From: Thiomicrorhabdus sp965603495
Lineage (GTDB): Bacteria; Pseudomonadota; Gammaproteobacteria; Thiomicrospirales; Thiomicrospiraceae
Direction of reading: 5' to 3'
Length of the DNA: 64,000 nt
Assembly (NCBI GenBank): GCA_965603495.1
Contig: CBFDDF010000004.1
Coordinates: forward strand, 139,075-203,074
Shown here: in pieces, positions 42,572 to 51,692 of the stretch
Position numbering within the stretch: the stretch's first letter is position 1
Layout: each line of letters begins with the position of its first letter
The notes under the pieces: generated by a model
What the model was told of the DNA's origin: nothing
Seen by the model: only the letters and a program-made list of their open reading frames with translations
Databases searched by the model: none
Program-made: the position numbers and the translations under genes

Positions 42572-43641
42572 ATTTGGAAAGGTTGCTTTTTTTACCTTCG
42601 ACGCCCTTAAATGTTCTGTTAAGTGCCGCTTTTGCTTTGCAACAAGATTCTCAAGCAGTCATGGAGCTTTGGCTGATTGATCAACGCAAAATGGATAACA
42701 ATCCATATTTTAAGGCGTTACTAGATTGGAAGCAGTCACCCTTTAAACAAGTAAAAATTTTACCTGGGCAGGCCAAAGGCTTGCAAAAACTTAAAGAAAG
42801 ACGGCGAAATTTTACTACGCTTCGTGGTGGCTTAGAGCAATTTAGGCCTAATCAAATAATGGTTGGAAGTGATCGTCGTATTGAGTTTCAATATGCAATG
42901 CATTATTTGAAAGAGATGCAAGAACCAGTTGATGGTGTTTACTTGGATGATGGACTTTACTCCTATGCAGGAAGAGAAGCGCATCCGTTCAAAGATGGTT
43001 TTAATGCTTTACTCAAAAAGTTGAGCTATGGACTCTGGTGGGAGGAACCAAAAACGGTAGGCGCTTCAAGCCTAATTAAACAGGCCTGGTTGTTTCAACC
43101 GTCTTTAGCTTTTGAACCTTTACAGAAGAAATTACTAATGACGATTAATGTTGATTGGTTTAAATCAAACGAACTTTTGAATTTGAGTCATTCATTGGCA
43201 AGTGTTCTGGGGGTGAATACTGAAAAAATTGGTGAGGTGGATTTGTTGGTTTTGATTCCTCACCCGAATAACATTAAAAAAATTCCTAATTATGCAGCAC
43301 GTTTAAAGCAACGAATTATTCAAGAAATCGCTTCGGGTAAAAAAGTGGGCGTGAAATATCATCCTCGAATGCCTGCCGATGATGTGCTTGATTTGAAGTC
43401 GATAGGCGTTTATGACATTGTGCCAGCACAGATGGCGTTTGAATTTTGTTTACCAATGCTTTCTAAGGATTGTATTGTTTTGGGTGATATTGGTACCGCG
43501 CTTCTAACGACTAAATGGTTACGTCCAGAGATTGAAGTGCAAGCGGTTTTAGATAAAGAAGAATGCTTTCAAAAGCGATTTATCGCGTTAACGCAAGCGA
43601 TGAATATTGATATTATTTCAAACTATAGCAATCGTCAGTGA
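42568..43641 (+). CDS. Putative sialyltransferase-like glycosyltransferase, paralogue 2
   Basis: This 357-residue paralogue of the gene at 41501 overlaps it by four bases. It has LPSTPLNVLLSAAF at the start, the DDG motif (127-129, in VYLDDGLYSY) and HP (265-266, in VKYHPRM). The Ser/Thr position reads DIGTALL (about 307-313), so the first Ser is Gly here. The shared block KLSYGLWWEEPKTVGAS is present. Loss of that Ser may mean altered activity or donor. A near-exact palindrome (43079) encodes Gln-Ala-Trp. Confidence 0.63.
   Translation: MNLERLLFLPSTPLNVLLSAAFALQQDSQAVMELWLIDQRKMDNNPYFKALLDWKQSPFKQVKILPGQAKGLQKLKERRRNFTTLRGGLEQFRPNQIMVGSDRRIEFQYAMHYLKEMQEPVDGVYLDDGLYSYAGREAHPFKDGFNALLKKLSYGLWWEEPKTVGASSLIKQAWLFQPSLAFEPLQKKLLMTINVDWFKSNELLNLSHSLASVLGVNTEKIGEVDLLVLIPHPNNIKKIPNYAARLKQRIIQEIASGKKVGVKYHPRMPADDVLDLKSIGVYDIVPAQMAFEFCLPMLSKDCIVLGDIGTALLTTKWLRPEIEVQAVLDKEECFQKRFIALTQAMNIDIISNYSNRQ
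43079..43090. repeat. Dispersed palindrome copy (one mismatch, coding)
   Basis: AACAGGCCTGGT, read as (Lys)-Gln-Ala-Trp-Leu. Confidence 0.7.
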
Positions 43642-43737
43642 TTAAAGACGCCTGTAAAATCTTATTTTCATGATGTGGGATGTAGTAAAATGCGCCATCT
43701 TGGGAGTTTTACATAGCAAATATAGGAAAGGGTGTTT

Positions 43738-44910
43738 ATGAAAATTGCAGTCGCCGGAACAGGTTATGTTGGGCTTTCTATTTCGATGCTGTTGGCTCAA
43801 AACCATGAAGTTATTGCTTTAGATATTGTTCCTGAAAAGATTGATTTGCTTAACAATAAAAAATCGCCCATTGTCGACACTGAAATTACCGATTTTCTAG
43901 AGAACAAACCCCTAAACTTTACCGCGACCCTAGATAAAGAATTGGCTTATAAAGATGCTGATTTTGTCGTTATCGCCACGCCAACTGACTACGACACTGT
44001 AACCAATACCTTTAACACTCGTTCGGTCGAATCGGTCATTGCCGATGTCTTAGCAATCAACCGCAAGACCACTATGATTATTAAATCCACCATTCCAGTG
44101 GGTTACAGCGATCAAGTAAAAGCTAAATTCAATTGCGATAATATTATCTTCTCCCCTGAGTTCCTAAGAGAAGGTAAAGCGCTATACGATAATCTTTACC
44201 CTTCGCGCGTTATTGTGGGTGCACACTCAGAAGCGGCCAAAATTTTTGCAGGGCTGTTAGTGGAAGGAGCCAAAAAATCTAAAGAAGAAATTCCGGTTCT
44301 ATTCACTGACAACACAGAAGCTGAAGCGGTCAAACTCTTTTCTAACACCTATCTCGCAATGCGAATTTCTTACTTTAACGAACTAGACACCTATTGTGAA
44401 AGCCACGGTTTAAGTAGTAAGCAAGTTATCGAAGGCGTGGGATTAGATCCACGTATTGGTAATCACTACAATAATCCAAGTTTTGGTTACGGTGGTTACT
44501 GCTTACCAAAAGACACCAAGCAACTGTTGGCCAATTTTCAAAATGTGCCAAATAATATTATTCGCGCAATTGTGGATTCAAATACCACCCGAAAAGATTT
44601 TATTGCTGAGCAAATCATTAAACGTAATCCAAAGGTCGTTGGTATATATCGTTTGGTTATGAAGCAGGGTTCAGATAACTTTAGAGCTTCTGCGATTCAA
44701 GGAATTATGAAACGCATCAAAGCCAAAGGTATTGAAGTCATTATTTATGAACCGGTTTTAAATGAAACAGAATTTTTCCATTCTAAAGTAATTATAGATT
44801 TACATGGTTTTAAGCAGCAGAGTGATGTCATTATTGCAAATCGTATGATTGAAGAATTAGAAGATGTAGCAGGCAAAGTTTATACTCGCGATTTATTTGG
44901 GAAGGATTGA
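43738..44910 (+). CDS. ugd: UDP-glucose 6-dehydrogenase
   Basis: Ugd oxidises UDP-glucose to UDP-glucuronate for surface polysaccharide. The 390-residue protein has GTGYVGLS at the N-terminus (NAD site), KSTIPVGY, FSPEFLREG and the catalytic Cys in GYGGYCLPKDTKQL. It is of the short bacterial type. I chose the ATG at 43738 because AGGAAAGGG ends five bases upstream; a GTG at 43732 overlaps that site. It forms an operon with the next epimerase (four-base overlap). Confidence 0.93.
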   Translation: MKIAVAGTGYVGLSISMLLAQNHEVIALDIVPEKIDLLNNKKSPIVDTEITDFLENKPLNFTATLDKELAYKDADFVVIATPTDYDTVTNTFNTRSVESVIADVLAINRKTTMIIKSTIPVGYSDQVKAKFNCDNIIFSPEFLREGKALYDNLYPSRVIVGAHSEAAKIFAGLLVEGAKKSKEEIPVLFTDNTEAEAVKLFSNTYLAMRISYFNELDTYCESHGLSSKQVIEGVGLDPRIGNHYNNPSFGYGGYCLPKDTKQLLANFQNVPNNIIRAIVDSNTTRKDFIAEQIIKRNPKVVGIYRLVMKQGSDNFRASAIQGIMKRIKAKGIEVIIYEPVLNETEFFHSKVIIDLHGFKQQSDVIIANRMIEELEDVAGKVYTRDLFGKD

Positions 44911-45938
44911 TGAATATTTTAGTAACTGGTTCAGCAGGATTTATCGGTTTTTTTGTCACCCAAGCATTATTAAAGCAAGGGCACGCCGTTATAGGTATTG
45001 ACAACCTAAATGATTATTACGATGTCTCATTAAAACACGCTCGTTTGGATTTCTTGAATCAGTTTTGTGAAGACAATCATTTTCGAAGCCAATATCAATT
45101 TATCGAAATGGATATTGCGGATAGAGAAGCCATGCACTCACTCTTTTCTGAAAATCAATTTGATAGAGTGATTCACTTAGCAGCTCAAGCAGGGGTTCGA
45201 TATTCTATTCAAAATCCCAATGCATATGTTGATTCAAACTTAATTGGTTTTGTAAATGTATTAGAAGGCTGTCGTCAACAGCAAGCGGCACACCTTGTCT
45301 ATGCCTCTTCAAGCTCAGTTTACGGCATGAACAGCAAAATTCCATTCTCAACTGATGATCGAGTGGATTATCCGATTTCATTGTATGCGGCAACCAAAAA
45401 ATCGAATGAATTAATGGCGCACACTTATAGCCATCTATATAACATTCCAACCACTGGACTGCGTTTCTTTACAGTATACGGTCCGTGGGGGCGTCCAGAT
45501 ATGGCATATTTTTCTTTTACCCAAAAGATTATGAAGGGTGAAACAATTGATGTGTTTAATCATGGACTGATGGAACGAGACTTCACTTATATTGATGACA
45601 TTGTCGAAGGCATTGTTCGAGTGATGGATAAAATTCCAAAGACTCAGGCCAGTGAGTATTCAAACGCGGAAGCGCCTTATAAAATCTACAACATTGGTAA
45701 CAATCAACCGATTACCTTAGAACGTTTTATTAATGCCATCGAAAATGCGGTAGGTAAAAAAGCCGTTCGTAATAACCTACCCATGCAAGCTGGCGACGTG
45801 CCAAGAACCTACGCGGATGTCAGTGAGTTGATGGCTGATATCGATTTTAAACCAGCGACTGAAATAGAGGCTGGGATCCAGAAGTTTGTGGAGTGGTATT
45901 CGTTCAACTCGACCCAGTCTCGTAAGGGAGTGCAATAA
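44907..45938 (+). CDS. UDP-glucuronate 4-epimerase
   Basis: This 343-residue extended SDR makes UDP-galacturonate from the Ugd product. It has TGSAGFIGFFV, IDNLNDYYDVSLKHARL (the strand typical of the CapI/LpsL-type epimerases), AAQAGVRYSI, YASSSSVYG and the catalytic YAATKKSNEL. The four-base overlap with ugd supports a shared role in making uronic acids. I give no symbol because several are in use. Confidence 0.9.
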   Translation: MMNILVTGSAGFIGFFVTQALLKQGHAVIGIDNLNDYYDVSLKHARLDFLNQFCEDNHFRSQYQFIEMDIADREAMHSLFSENQFDRVIHLAAQAGVRYSIQNPNAYVDSNLIGFVNVLEGCRQQQAAHLVYASSSSVYGMNSKIPFSTDDRVDYPISLYAATKKSNELMAHTYSHLYNIPTTGLRFFTVYGPWGRPDMAYFSFTQKIMKGETIDVFNHGLMERDFTYIDDIVEGIVRVMDKIPKTQASEYSNAEAPYKIYNIGNNQPITLERFINAIENAVGKKAVRNNLPMQAGDVPRTYADVSELMADIDFKPATEIEAGIQKFVEWYSFNSTQSRKGVQ

Positions 45939-45939
45939 A

Positions 45940-47100
45940 TTGTTCTTCAATAACCCTGACACGTCAAATACGAAACTACTTTTTTTCTTTGTGACTTATT
46001 CCATAATTGCTCTTATAGTCGCTTACAATTTGCCGCCGATGCATGATTATGCCCGTTATTTTAAGCATTGGGATTTAGTCCTTGCTGGCGGAGATCCTTG
46101 GCAAAAAATGGTTGCGGCTAATGCTTATGGTCCTATTCATAACCTATTTGCATGGTTGTATGCTTTGGACAAACAAATACCAAAGTTGGTTTTTGTAGCG
46201 AGTTGGCTTTTTATTGCTATCTATTCCGTTAATAGATTTTGGAAGCTTGCCAAGCCCACGCCAACACAAAAATTGTTTTATTTATTGTTCTGGTTTTGTA
46301 ATCCATTTTTCATTTTAAGCACAGTTGTTTATGGGTTTAATGATAATCTTGTCGCATTATTTGTCTTTATAGGATTGTTGTTAATTGTACAATTTAAGAG
46401 AAATGAATGGGGGGTTGTGGTAATCACGCTGGGTATTTTAACCAAGCTATACCCTGTGTTTTTACTACCATTTGTATCATTCAATAAAAAACTGATACTC
46501 AAATACGCCCTTATGTTCATTCTTTTACTGGGAACGGGCTATTTACTTACTTATTGGGTTTGGGGTGGATCATTTGTTAATGCCTTAGGTAAAGCTAATG
46601 GGCGAGATCCAACTCTTTTTTCCATTATGCGTTTTGTTGATGGTGCTTATTTCCCATTTGAAATGCTGTCCGAAATTATTATAGCTTTAACGAATCTGTT
46701 TATATTATTAGGGGTTGGCTATGTCTTTAAGGTATTTAAAGATGGAAAGATTGACCAGACTACCGCTTTCTTGGCTGGATTTGCGATGCTGTTGATATTT
46801 TATAAGGCCGGGCAGCAACAGTTTTACCTAACCTATTTTTCGCTTTTTGCTATTTGGAGTTTCAATGAGTTTCAGAAGAACACGCCAAACCTAAAAGCCT
46901 TTTATTCAATTCTCCTTTTGGGGGGATGGTTCGCTTTGATGGCGGGTTTAGTTTATCCTTTCACAAACGAAATGCATGGTGAGTACGAATGGATTCGCGA
47001 CTTGATTGGTTTGCCTACCTTCTTAATTCAATTAATAGTGGTATTCTTTTTATTGAAACCACCTGGTTTGGTTATTGAAAAGCATACCATTCAATCCTGA
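45940..47100 (+). CDS. Polytopic GT-C-type glycosyltransferase
   Basis: About 386 residues with roughly ten hydrophobic helices. The layout fits the GT-C fold (DUF2029/GT87-like): an acidic pair in MHDYARYFKHWD after the first helix, AYGPIHNLFAWL, GFNDNLVALFVF and LTKLYPVFLLPF. Such enzymes use polyprenyl-phosphate sugars to add residues outside the membrane. I chose the TTG at 45940 because AAGGGAG lies upstream; the frame extends to 45886 inside the epimerase gene, where no site is seen. Base composition is more AT-rich than the neighbours. The exact sugar is unknown. Confidence 0.65.
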   Translation: MFFNNPDTSNTKLLFFFVTYSIIALIVAYNLPPMHDYARYFKHWDLVLAGGDPWQKMVAANAYGPIHNLFAWLYALDKQIPKLVFVASWLFIAIYSVNRFWKLAKPTPTQKLFYLLFWFCNPFFILSTVVYGFNDNLVALFVFIGLLLIVQFKRNEWGVVVITLGILTKLYPVFLLPFVSFNKKLILKYALMFILLLGTGYLLTYWVWGGSFVNALGKANGRDPTLFSIMRFVDGAYFPFEMLSEIIIALTNLFILLGVGYVFKVFKDGKIDQTTAFLAGFAMLLIFYKAGQQQFYLTYFSLFAIWSFNEFQKNTPNLKAFYSILLLGGWFALMAGLVYPFTNEMHGEYEWIRDLIGLPTFLIQLIVVFFLLKPPGLVIEKHTIQS

Positions 47101-47390
47101 AGCTGATGTTACAGATCAGTTTAGACAGTTAAGTGCATGAGATAACCTGATGGAAGAAATGATAATATTTTGTGGTTAGAAAGAAATCTAACGAGAGCTT
47201 TTATTGCAGTAACTGAATTAATCTCTAAGCAATGTTAATTTTTTATTTACGGTAATGTCGTACCTAATCGTGATGATGTTAGCGATTATTGGAGCAAGTG
47301 CATTGCTATGAATCTACAAAAACATCCATAATCCATTGCACTTTAGTCGGTGTTTCAGAGCGATTAAATCACAATTAAAATAGGCACTAC
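47101..47390. other. AT-rich gap in the polysaccharide region
   Basis: No supported gene. A small hairpin (GTTAGA/TCTAAC, 47175-47192) is present. A reading frame of about 27 codons from roughly 47240 to 47331 looks protein-like but lacks a start, a ribosome-binding site and a family match; it may be a gene remnant. Confidence 0.35.
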
Positions 47391-48659
47391 ATGAAATCAT
47401 TAGATAAAAAAAGCCAGTTAATTTTGTTTAAACAGGCATTTTTACTTTTAATCATAATGACGTTTGCCATATCCGTTGTTAATTACAGTTACTTTTCAGA
47501 TGTCAATGTATTAGACGTTTTGATTGAATTTATGTTTTTCTTTGCTGTTGCCGGTTGTTATTTATTTGAATGCAAGCCATTGTCAAAGCATGAAGCTTAT
47601 TTTGTTAAGATTTTGTTGTTTTCATTGGGCTTAATCATTTTTGCTGCAGTGATAAATGATTGGAAAATACTGTTTAGTTTCAGAATTGAGATTTATTCAC
47701 ATGCACTTTTACTGTTGGTGGTGTTCAAAGTTTTGGAGTTGATAGATTTTGATGAACGTTCTTTTTGGCACTTACTATCTTTATTTTCATTGATTATCTT
47801 TGCGATCGCTCTGACTGCCTATTTGAACAATATTCCTCGGGCGGGCCTGCTAGTCGACAGTATTAATACTTATGGAAAAATTACAGCCTTACTTAACCTT
47901 ATTTTTATTATCAAATTAATATCCTACAAATACCAATCTATTCGTCAATTCGTGTTCGATGTTGTCATGGTGTTGATTTTGTTGTTTGCGCTTTTTATTT
48001 CTGAAACACGTGCGGCATGGATAGCCTTACCCGTGGTGTTGGTCTTACTATTGGTTTTGTTTGTGAAGCATATGTCGTGGAATCAAAAAAGACTGATATT
48101 TGGTGTGATGATTACACTATTACTGCTGATTGTTGTTTTTTGGAGTCCGATTTTTCAGAAGCTTGACTCAGGCTTTATTGGTATTCAGCAGTATTTTGAT
48201 GGTAAAATTCACTCCTCTTGGGGATATCGATTGGAGATGTGGAGGCTTGCATTAATGGGCTTTAACGAAAATCCATGGATTGGCTCAGGGCTAGATAGTT
48301 TTAATGATTATATTGTGTATTTGAAGAGTCAAGGCTTGACTCAACTACCTGCAGATTTTGGCTCGCCGCACAATGAATATCTACATATGTTGTTTAGTTT
48401 GGGCTTATTAGGTTTTTCAGCTTTAGTCTTTATGTTTATTGCTATGTGGACTTTATTGGCCAAAACAGTCGGAGGCTTTAAAGAGGTTTCTAAATCAACT
48501 TTCGCTCTGTCGTTTTTAGGAACTTTAATGTTCATTGAGGTTACAAATTTATTTGATACCTCATGGTCTCAAAAACGGCTGATATACGTTTATTTAATAG
48601 TGTTAATTATGTGTTTTTACCTGATTCAAAAAGAACAAAAAAATAAGATAAAAGAATAA
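47391..48659 (+). CDS. O-antigen polymerase/ligase family membrane protein
   Basis: This 422-residue protein has about twelve hydrophobic helices. The large periplasmic loop lies near the C-terminal third and carries SSWGYRLEMW, PWIGSGLDSFNDY and SPHNEYLHMLFSLGLLGF, including the conserved HNEYL motif of the Wzy/WaaL (PF04932) family. It either polymerises a repeat unit or ligates polysaccharide to the LPS core; sequence cannot decide. The stop codon is one base before the pseB remnant. Confidence 0.82.
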   Translation: MKSLDKKSQLILFKQAFLLLIIMTFAISVVNYSYFSDVNVLDVLIEFMFFFAVAGCYLFECKPLSKHEAYFVKILLFSLGLIIFAAVINDWKILFSFRIEIYSHALLLLVVFKVLELIDFDERSFWHLLSLFSLIIFAIALTAYLNNIPRAGLLVDSINTYGKITALLNLIFIIKLISYKYQSIRQFVFDVVMVLILLFALFISETRAAWIALPVVLVLLLVLFVKHMSWNQKRLIFGVMITLLLLIVVFWSPIFQKLDSGFIGIQQYFDGKIHSSWGYRLEMWRLALMGFNENPWIGSGLDSFNDYIVYLKSQGLTQLPADFGSPHNEYLHMLFSLGLLGFSALVFMFIAMWTLLAKTVGGFKEVSKSTFALSFLGTLMFIEVTNLFDTSWSQKRLIYVYLIVLIMCFYLIQKEQKNKIKE

Positions 48660-48660
48660 T

Positions 48661-48771
48661 ATGTTTAATAATAAAACGATTTTAATCACGGGTGGAACAG
48701 GTTCCTTCAGTAAAAAATACACGCAAATGGCGTTGACCCTATGTGAGCAAGTATATGATTCCATACGGTAA
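48661..48771 (+). pseudogene. pseB: pseB remnant (truncated UDP-GlcNAc 4,6-dehydratase)
   Basis: An ATG opens a 36-codon frame whose first 23 or so residues, MFNNKTILITGGTGSF and then SKKYTQM, match the N-terminus of PseB. PseB is the roughly 330-residue first enzyme of pseudaminic acid synthesis. The rest is missing: the frame runs into the start of pseC and stops there. The third Gly of the NAD-binding GGTGSFG motif is Ser. The spot just upstream of pseC is where intact pseB normally sits, so this is a deletion remnant rather than a real small gene. Confidence 0.8.
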
Positions 48772-49912
48772 ACAAGATATTAACCAATCTGATATTAATG
48801 CAGTTGTTCAGGTTTTGCAGTCAGACTTTCTGACACAAGGTCCCCAAATACCGTTATTTGAAAAAACGATTACAGATTATTGTGGTGTTGAATATGGCGT
48901 AGCGGTCAATAGTGCAACCTCAGCTTTGCATATCGCCTGCTTAGCATTGGGGCTAGGTGAGAAAGATTGGCTATGGACTAGCCCCAACACTTTTGTCGCT
49001 TCAGCTAACTGTGGCTTGTATTGTGGTGCGCAAGTTGATTTTGTTGACATAGATCCTCTAACTTACAATATGTGTACGCTTGCCCTTGAGCAAAAACTGA
49101 TTTTAGCTAAGCAAGAGAATAAGCTTCCTAAGATTGTTATCCCCGTGCATTTTGCAGGGCAGTCGTGTGACATGATGCGTATTCATCAGCTCGGACAAGA
49201 GTTCGGTTTTAAAATTATAGAAGATGCTTCTCATGCCATAGGCGGTCAATATTTATGTCGTCCGGTTGGCGGTTGTCAGTATAGTGACATTACGGTTTTT
49301 AGCTTTCATCCCGTTAAAATAATAACCACGGCAGAAGGCGGCTTGGCAACCACTAACCGATCAGATCTAGCACAGAGAATGCAGTTGTTGCGAAGTCATG
49401 GAGTTACACGTGATCGAAAATTGATGACTAAGGATTCTGAAGGCGGTTGGTATTATCAACAGGTTGATTTAGGCTTTAACTACCGCATGACAGAAATTCA
49501 GGCAGCTTTAGGCGTTAGTCAAATGCAGCGTTTGGATGAGTTTGTCATAAAACGCCATGCGCTCCTTGCAAGGTACACTGAATCGTTAAAAGAGTTGCCT
49601 GTGATAACACCAACGCAGTTTGCAGACAGTTACTCTGCACTACATCTATATCCTATTCAGCTGGAATTGCAAAAAATCGATAAGCCTCATGCTCAAGTAT
49701 TCGACGAATTAAGACAAAATGGTATTGGGGTTAATTTGCACTATATTCCCGTGCACATGCAGCCTTACTATCAAAAAATGGGATTTAAAGAAGGTGACTT
49801 TCCCAATGCTGAACTTTACTACAATAGAGCCATCAGTATTCCTTTGTTCCATGGCATGACGTTCGCACAACAGGATGAGGTAGTAGACACGCTCAAAAAG
49901 GTGTTGAAATGA
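48755..49912 (+). CDS. pseC: UDP-4-amino-4,6-dideoxy-N-acetyl-beta-L-altrosamine transaminase
   Basis: PseC aminates the PseB product in pseudaminic acid synthesis. About 385 residues. The protein starts MIPYGKQDINQSD, has GVAVNSATSALHIACLALG, LWTSPNTFVASANC, IEDASHAIGG and the PLP Lys in FSFHPVKIITTAEGG. I chose the ATG at 48755 from family practice; a GTG at 48743 is in frame. The ribosome-binding site is weak, which fits a deletion just upstream. The last four bases overlap pseF. Confidence 0.92.
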   Translation: MIPYGKQDINQSDINAVVQVLQSDFLTQGPQIPLFEKTITDYCGVEYGVAVNSATSALHIACLALGLGEKDWLWTSPNTFVASANCGLYCGAQVDFVDIDPLTYNMCTLALEQKLILAKQENKLPKIVIPVHFAGQSCDMMRIHQLGQEFGFKIIEDASHAIGGQYLCRPVGGCQYSDITVFSFHPVKIITTAEGGLATTNRSDLAQRMQLLRSHGVTRDRKLMTKDSEGGWYYQQVDLGFNYRMTEIQAALGVSQMQRLDEFVIKRHALLARYTESLKELPVITPTQFADSYSALHLYPIQLELQKIDKPHAQVFDELRQNGIGVNLHYIPVHMQPYYQKMGFKEGDFPNAELYYNRAISIPLFHGMTFAQQDEVVDTLKKVLK

Positions 49913-50610
49913 AGCTTTGTGTGATTCCGGCAAGGGGTGGCAGTAAGCGTATTCCCCGCAAAAATATCAAAGAGTTCGCTGGAAAACCAATGATTGCTTA
50001 TTCCATTGAAGCAGCTTTGCAGAGTGACTGTTTTGATAAAGTGATTGTCTCAACGGATGATGAGGAAATTGCCAAAATTGCAAAGGCTTATGGTGCTGAA
50101 GTCCCTTTTATGCGTCCAGCGGAGCTATCGAATGATTATGCAGGCACCTTAGCGGTTATAAAACATGCCGCTGAATGGTTTGAAAAGCATTCAACCAGGC
50201 CTGGTCATATATGCTGCCTTTATGCCACCGCACCTTTTGTGCAAGCAAAAGCAATACAGAAAGCCTATCAACAATTATTAGCGACTCAAGCCGATTATTG
50301 TTTTAGCGTGACGAGTTTCGCTTTTCCTATTCAGCGCGCCATCAAAATTACACAGCAACAAAGAGTTGAAATGTTCTATCCAGAATACTTCGATACTCGC
50401 TCGCAAGATTTAGAAGAAGCCTATCACGATGCCGGACAATTTTATTGGGGATCAGCTGAAGCCTTCAAGCAAATGAAGCCAGTGTTTTCTCAATCGGCAA
50501 GCCCTTATGTTTTGCCAAGGTATTTAGTACAAGACATTGACACCGCTGAGGACTGGATAAGAGCAGAGCTTATGTATCAGGTGCTCAGACAATCAGGAAC
50601 CTTCACATGA
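49909..50610 (+). CDS. pseF: Pseudaminic acid cytidylyltransferase
   Basis: PseF activates pseudaminic acid to the CMP form. The 233-residue protein has the CMP-sugar synthetase signature IPARGGSKRIPRKNIKEFAGKPM at the N-terminus, STDDEEIA and a C-terminal DIDTAEDW. An exact palindrome (50194) is read here in a different frame, Thr-Arg-Pro-Gly, unlike all other coding copies. It overlaps pseC and pseG by four bases each. Confidence 0.92.
   Translation: MKLCVIPARGGSKRIPRKNIKEFAGKPMIAYSIEAALQSDCFDKVIVSTDDEEIAKIAKAYGAEVPFMRPAELSNDYAGTLAVIKHAAEWFEKHSTRPGHICCLYATAPFVQAKAIQKAYQQLLATQADYCFSVTSFAFPIQRAIKITQQQRVEMFYPEYFDTRSQDLEEAYHDAGQFYWGSAEAFKQMKPVFSQSASPYVLPRYLVQDIDTAEDWIRAELMYQVLRQSGTFT
50194..50205. 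repeat. Dispersed palindrome copy (exact, coding, alternate frame)
   Basis: Exact ACCAGGCCTGGT within pseF, read as Thr-Arg-Pro-Gly. Confidence 0.85.
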
Positions 50611-51692
50611 AGATTGTCATCCGTGTTGATGCATCGCTCCAAATAGGTACAGGGCATGTCATGCGTTGCCTGACCCTAGCAGTGGCCTTAAGGGAAAAAG
50701 GGGCGAGTGTGGCGTTTATTTGTAGGGAGCATGTAGGGCATTTAATAGATCCTATTCAAAACCAAGGTTTTTTGGTTTATGCGCTTCCGTATACAGCTAA
50801 ACACAGTGATTTTGTATACGGAAATCTACAACACTCTAAATGGTTAGGCGAAACCCAAGTTGAAGACTTAGGTCTGTGTCGTCCAGTGTTAGAAGACATA
50901 CAGCCCGACTGGCTGATAGTAGATCATTATGCGATTGACCAGGCCTGGCAAAAGCCACTTAAAGACACTTATCGAAAATTGATGGTGATTGATGACCTGT
51001 CGGACCGCCATCATCAGTGTGATTTACTGTTGGATCAGACCTACGGTCGCCAACCTAAAGATTATCAAGCTTTAGTCCCTGAACACTGTCAAATGTTACT
51101 TGGCACCCAATACGCTTTACTCAGGCCTGAATTTATCAAGTGGCGTGAATATAGTTTAAAACGCCGGGCACAGCCACAGCTCAAAAACCTGTTGATTACT
51201 ATGGGAGGAGTGGATTCAGACAATGTTACGGGTCAAGTGCTGCAGGTGTTGGCCACTTGTGATTTACCTAAAGCGCTAGCAATTACAGTCGTGATGGGAG
51301 CAACGGCGCCACACCTTAGCGCAGTCAAAGCTCAGGCTCAGGTCATGCCTTATAAAACGCAAGTCAAAGTCAACATAAATAATATAGCAGAAATCATGGC
51401 AAATGCCGATTTTGCGATTGGTGCGGCAGGCGCAACCACATGGGAAAGATGTTGTTTGGGGTTGCCTTCGGCAACAGTGGTTCTCGCTGAGAATCAAAAT
51501 GACATCGCCAAGATTCTCGCGGAATTAAATGTCACGCTAGCAATAGATAAAGCAAACCTGAAAACGAGTATCAAAGCATTAGAGTCACTTACAGACAAAT
51601 CTCTAATCACCTTATCTCAAAAAGCTTCGAATCTGGTGGATGGCCAGGGTGCTGATAGAGTGATTAAGTTGATCCAGGAATTAAGCCAATGA
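50607..51692 (+). CDS. pseG: UDP-2,4-diacetamido-2,4,6-trideoxy-beta-L-altropyranose hydrolase
   Basis: PseG removes UDP from the altropyranose intermediate. The 361-residue GT-B fold protein starts MKIVIRVDASLQIGTGHVMRCLTLA, which carries the conserved His of the active site. Later it has DWLIVDHYAID, ITMGGVDSDN and AIGAAGATTWERCCLGLPS. It overlaps pseF and pseH by four bases. A near-exact palindrome (50938) is read as Gln-Ala-Trp. Confidence 0.9.
   Translation: MKIVIRVDASLQIGTGHVMRCLTLAVALREKGASVAFICREHVGHLIDPIQNQGFLVYALPYTAKHSDFVYGNLQHSKWLGETQVEDLGLCRPVLEDIQPDWLIVDHYAIDQAWQKPLKDTYRKLMVIDDLSDRHHQCDLLLDQTYGRQPKDYQALVPEHCQMLLGTQYALLRPEFIKWREYSLKRRAQPQLKNLLITMGGVDSDNVTGQVLQVLATCDLPKALAITVVMGATAPHLSAVKAQAQVMPYKTQVKVNINNIAEIMANADFAIGAAGATTWERCCLGLPSATVVLAENQNDIAKILAELNVTLAIDKANLKTSIKALESLTDKSLITLSQKASNLVDGQGADRVIKLIQELSQ
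50938..50949. repeat. Dispersed palindrome copy (one mismatch, coding)
   Basis: ACCAGGCCTGGC within pseG, read as (Asp)-Gln-Ala-Trp-Gln. Confidence 0.7.
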
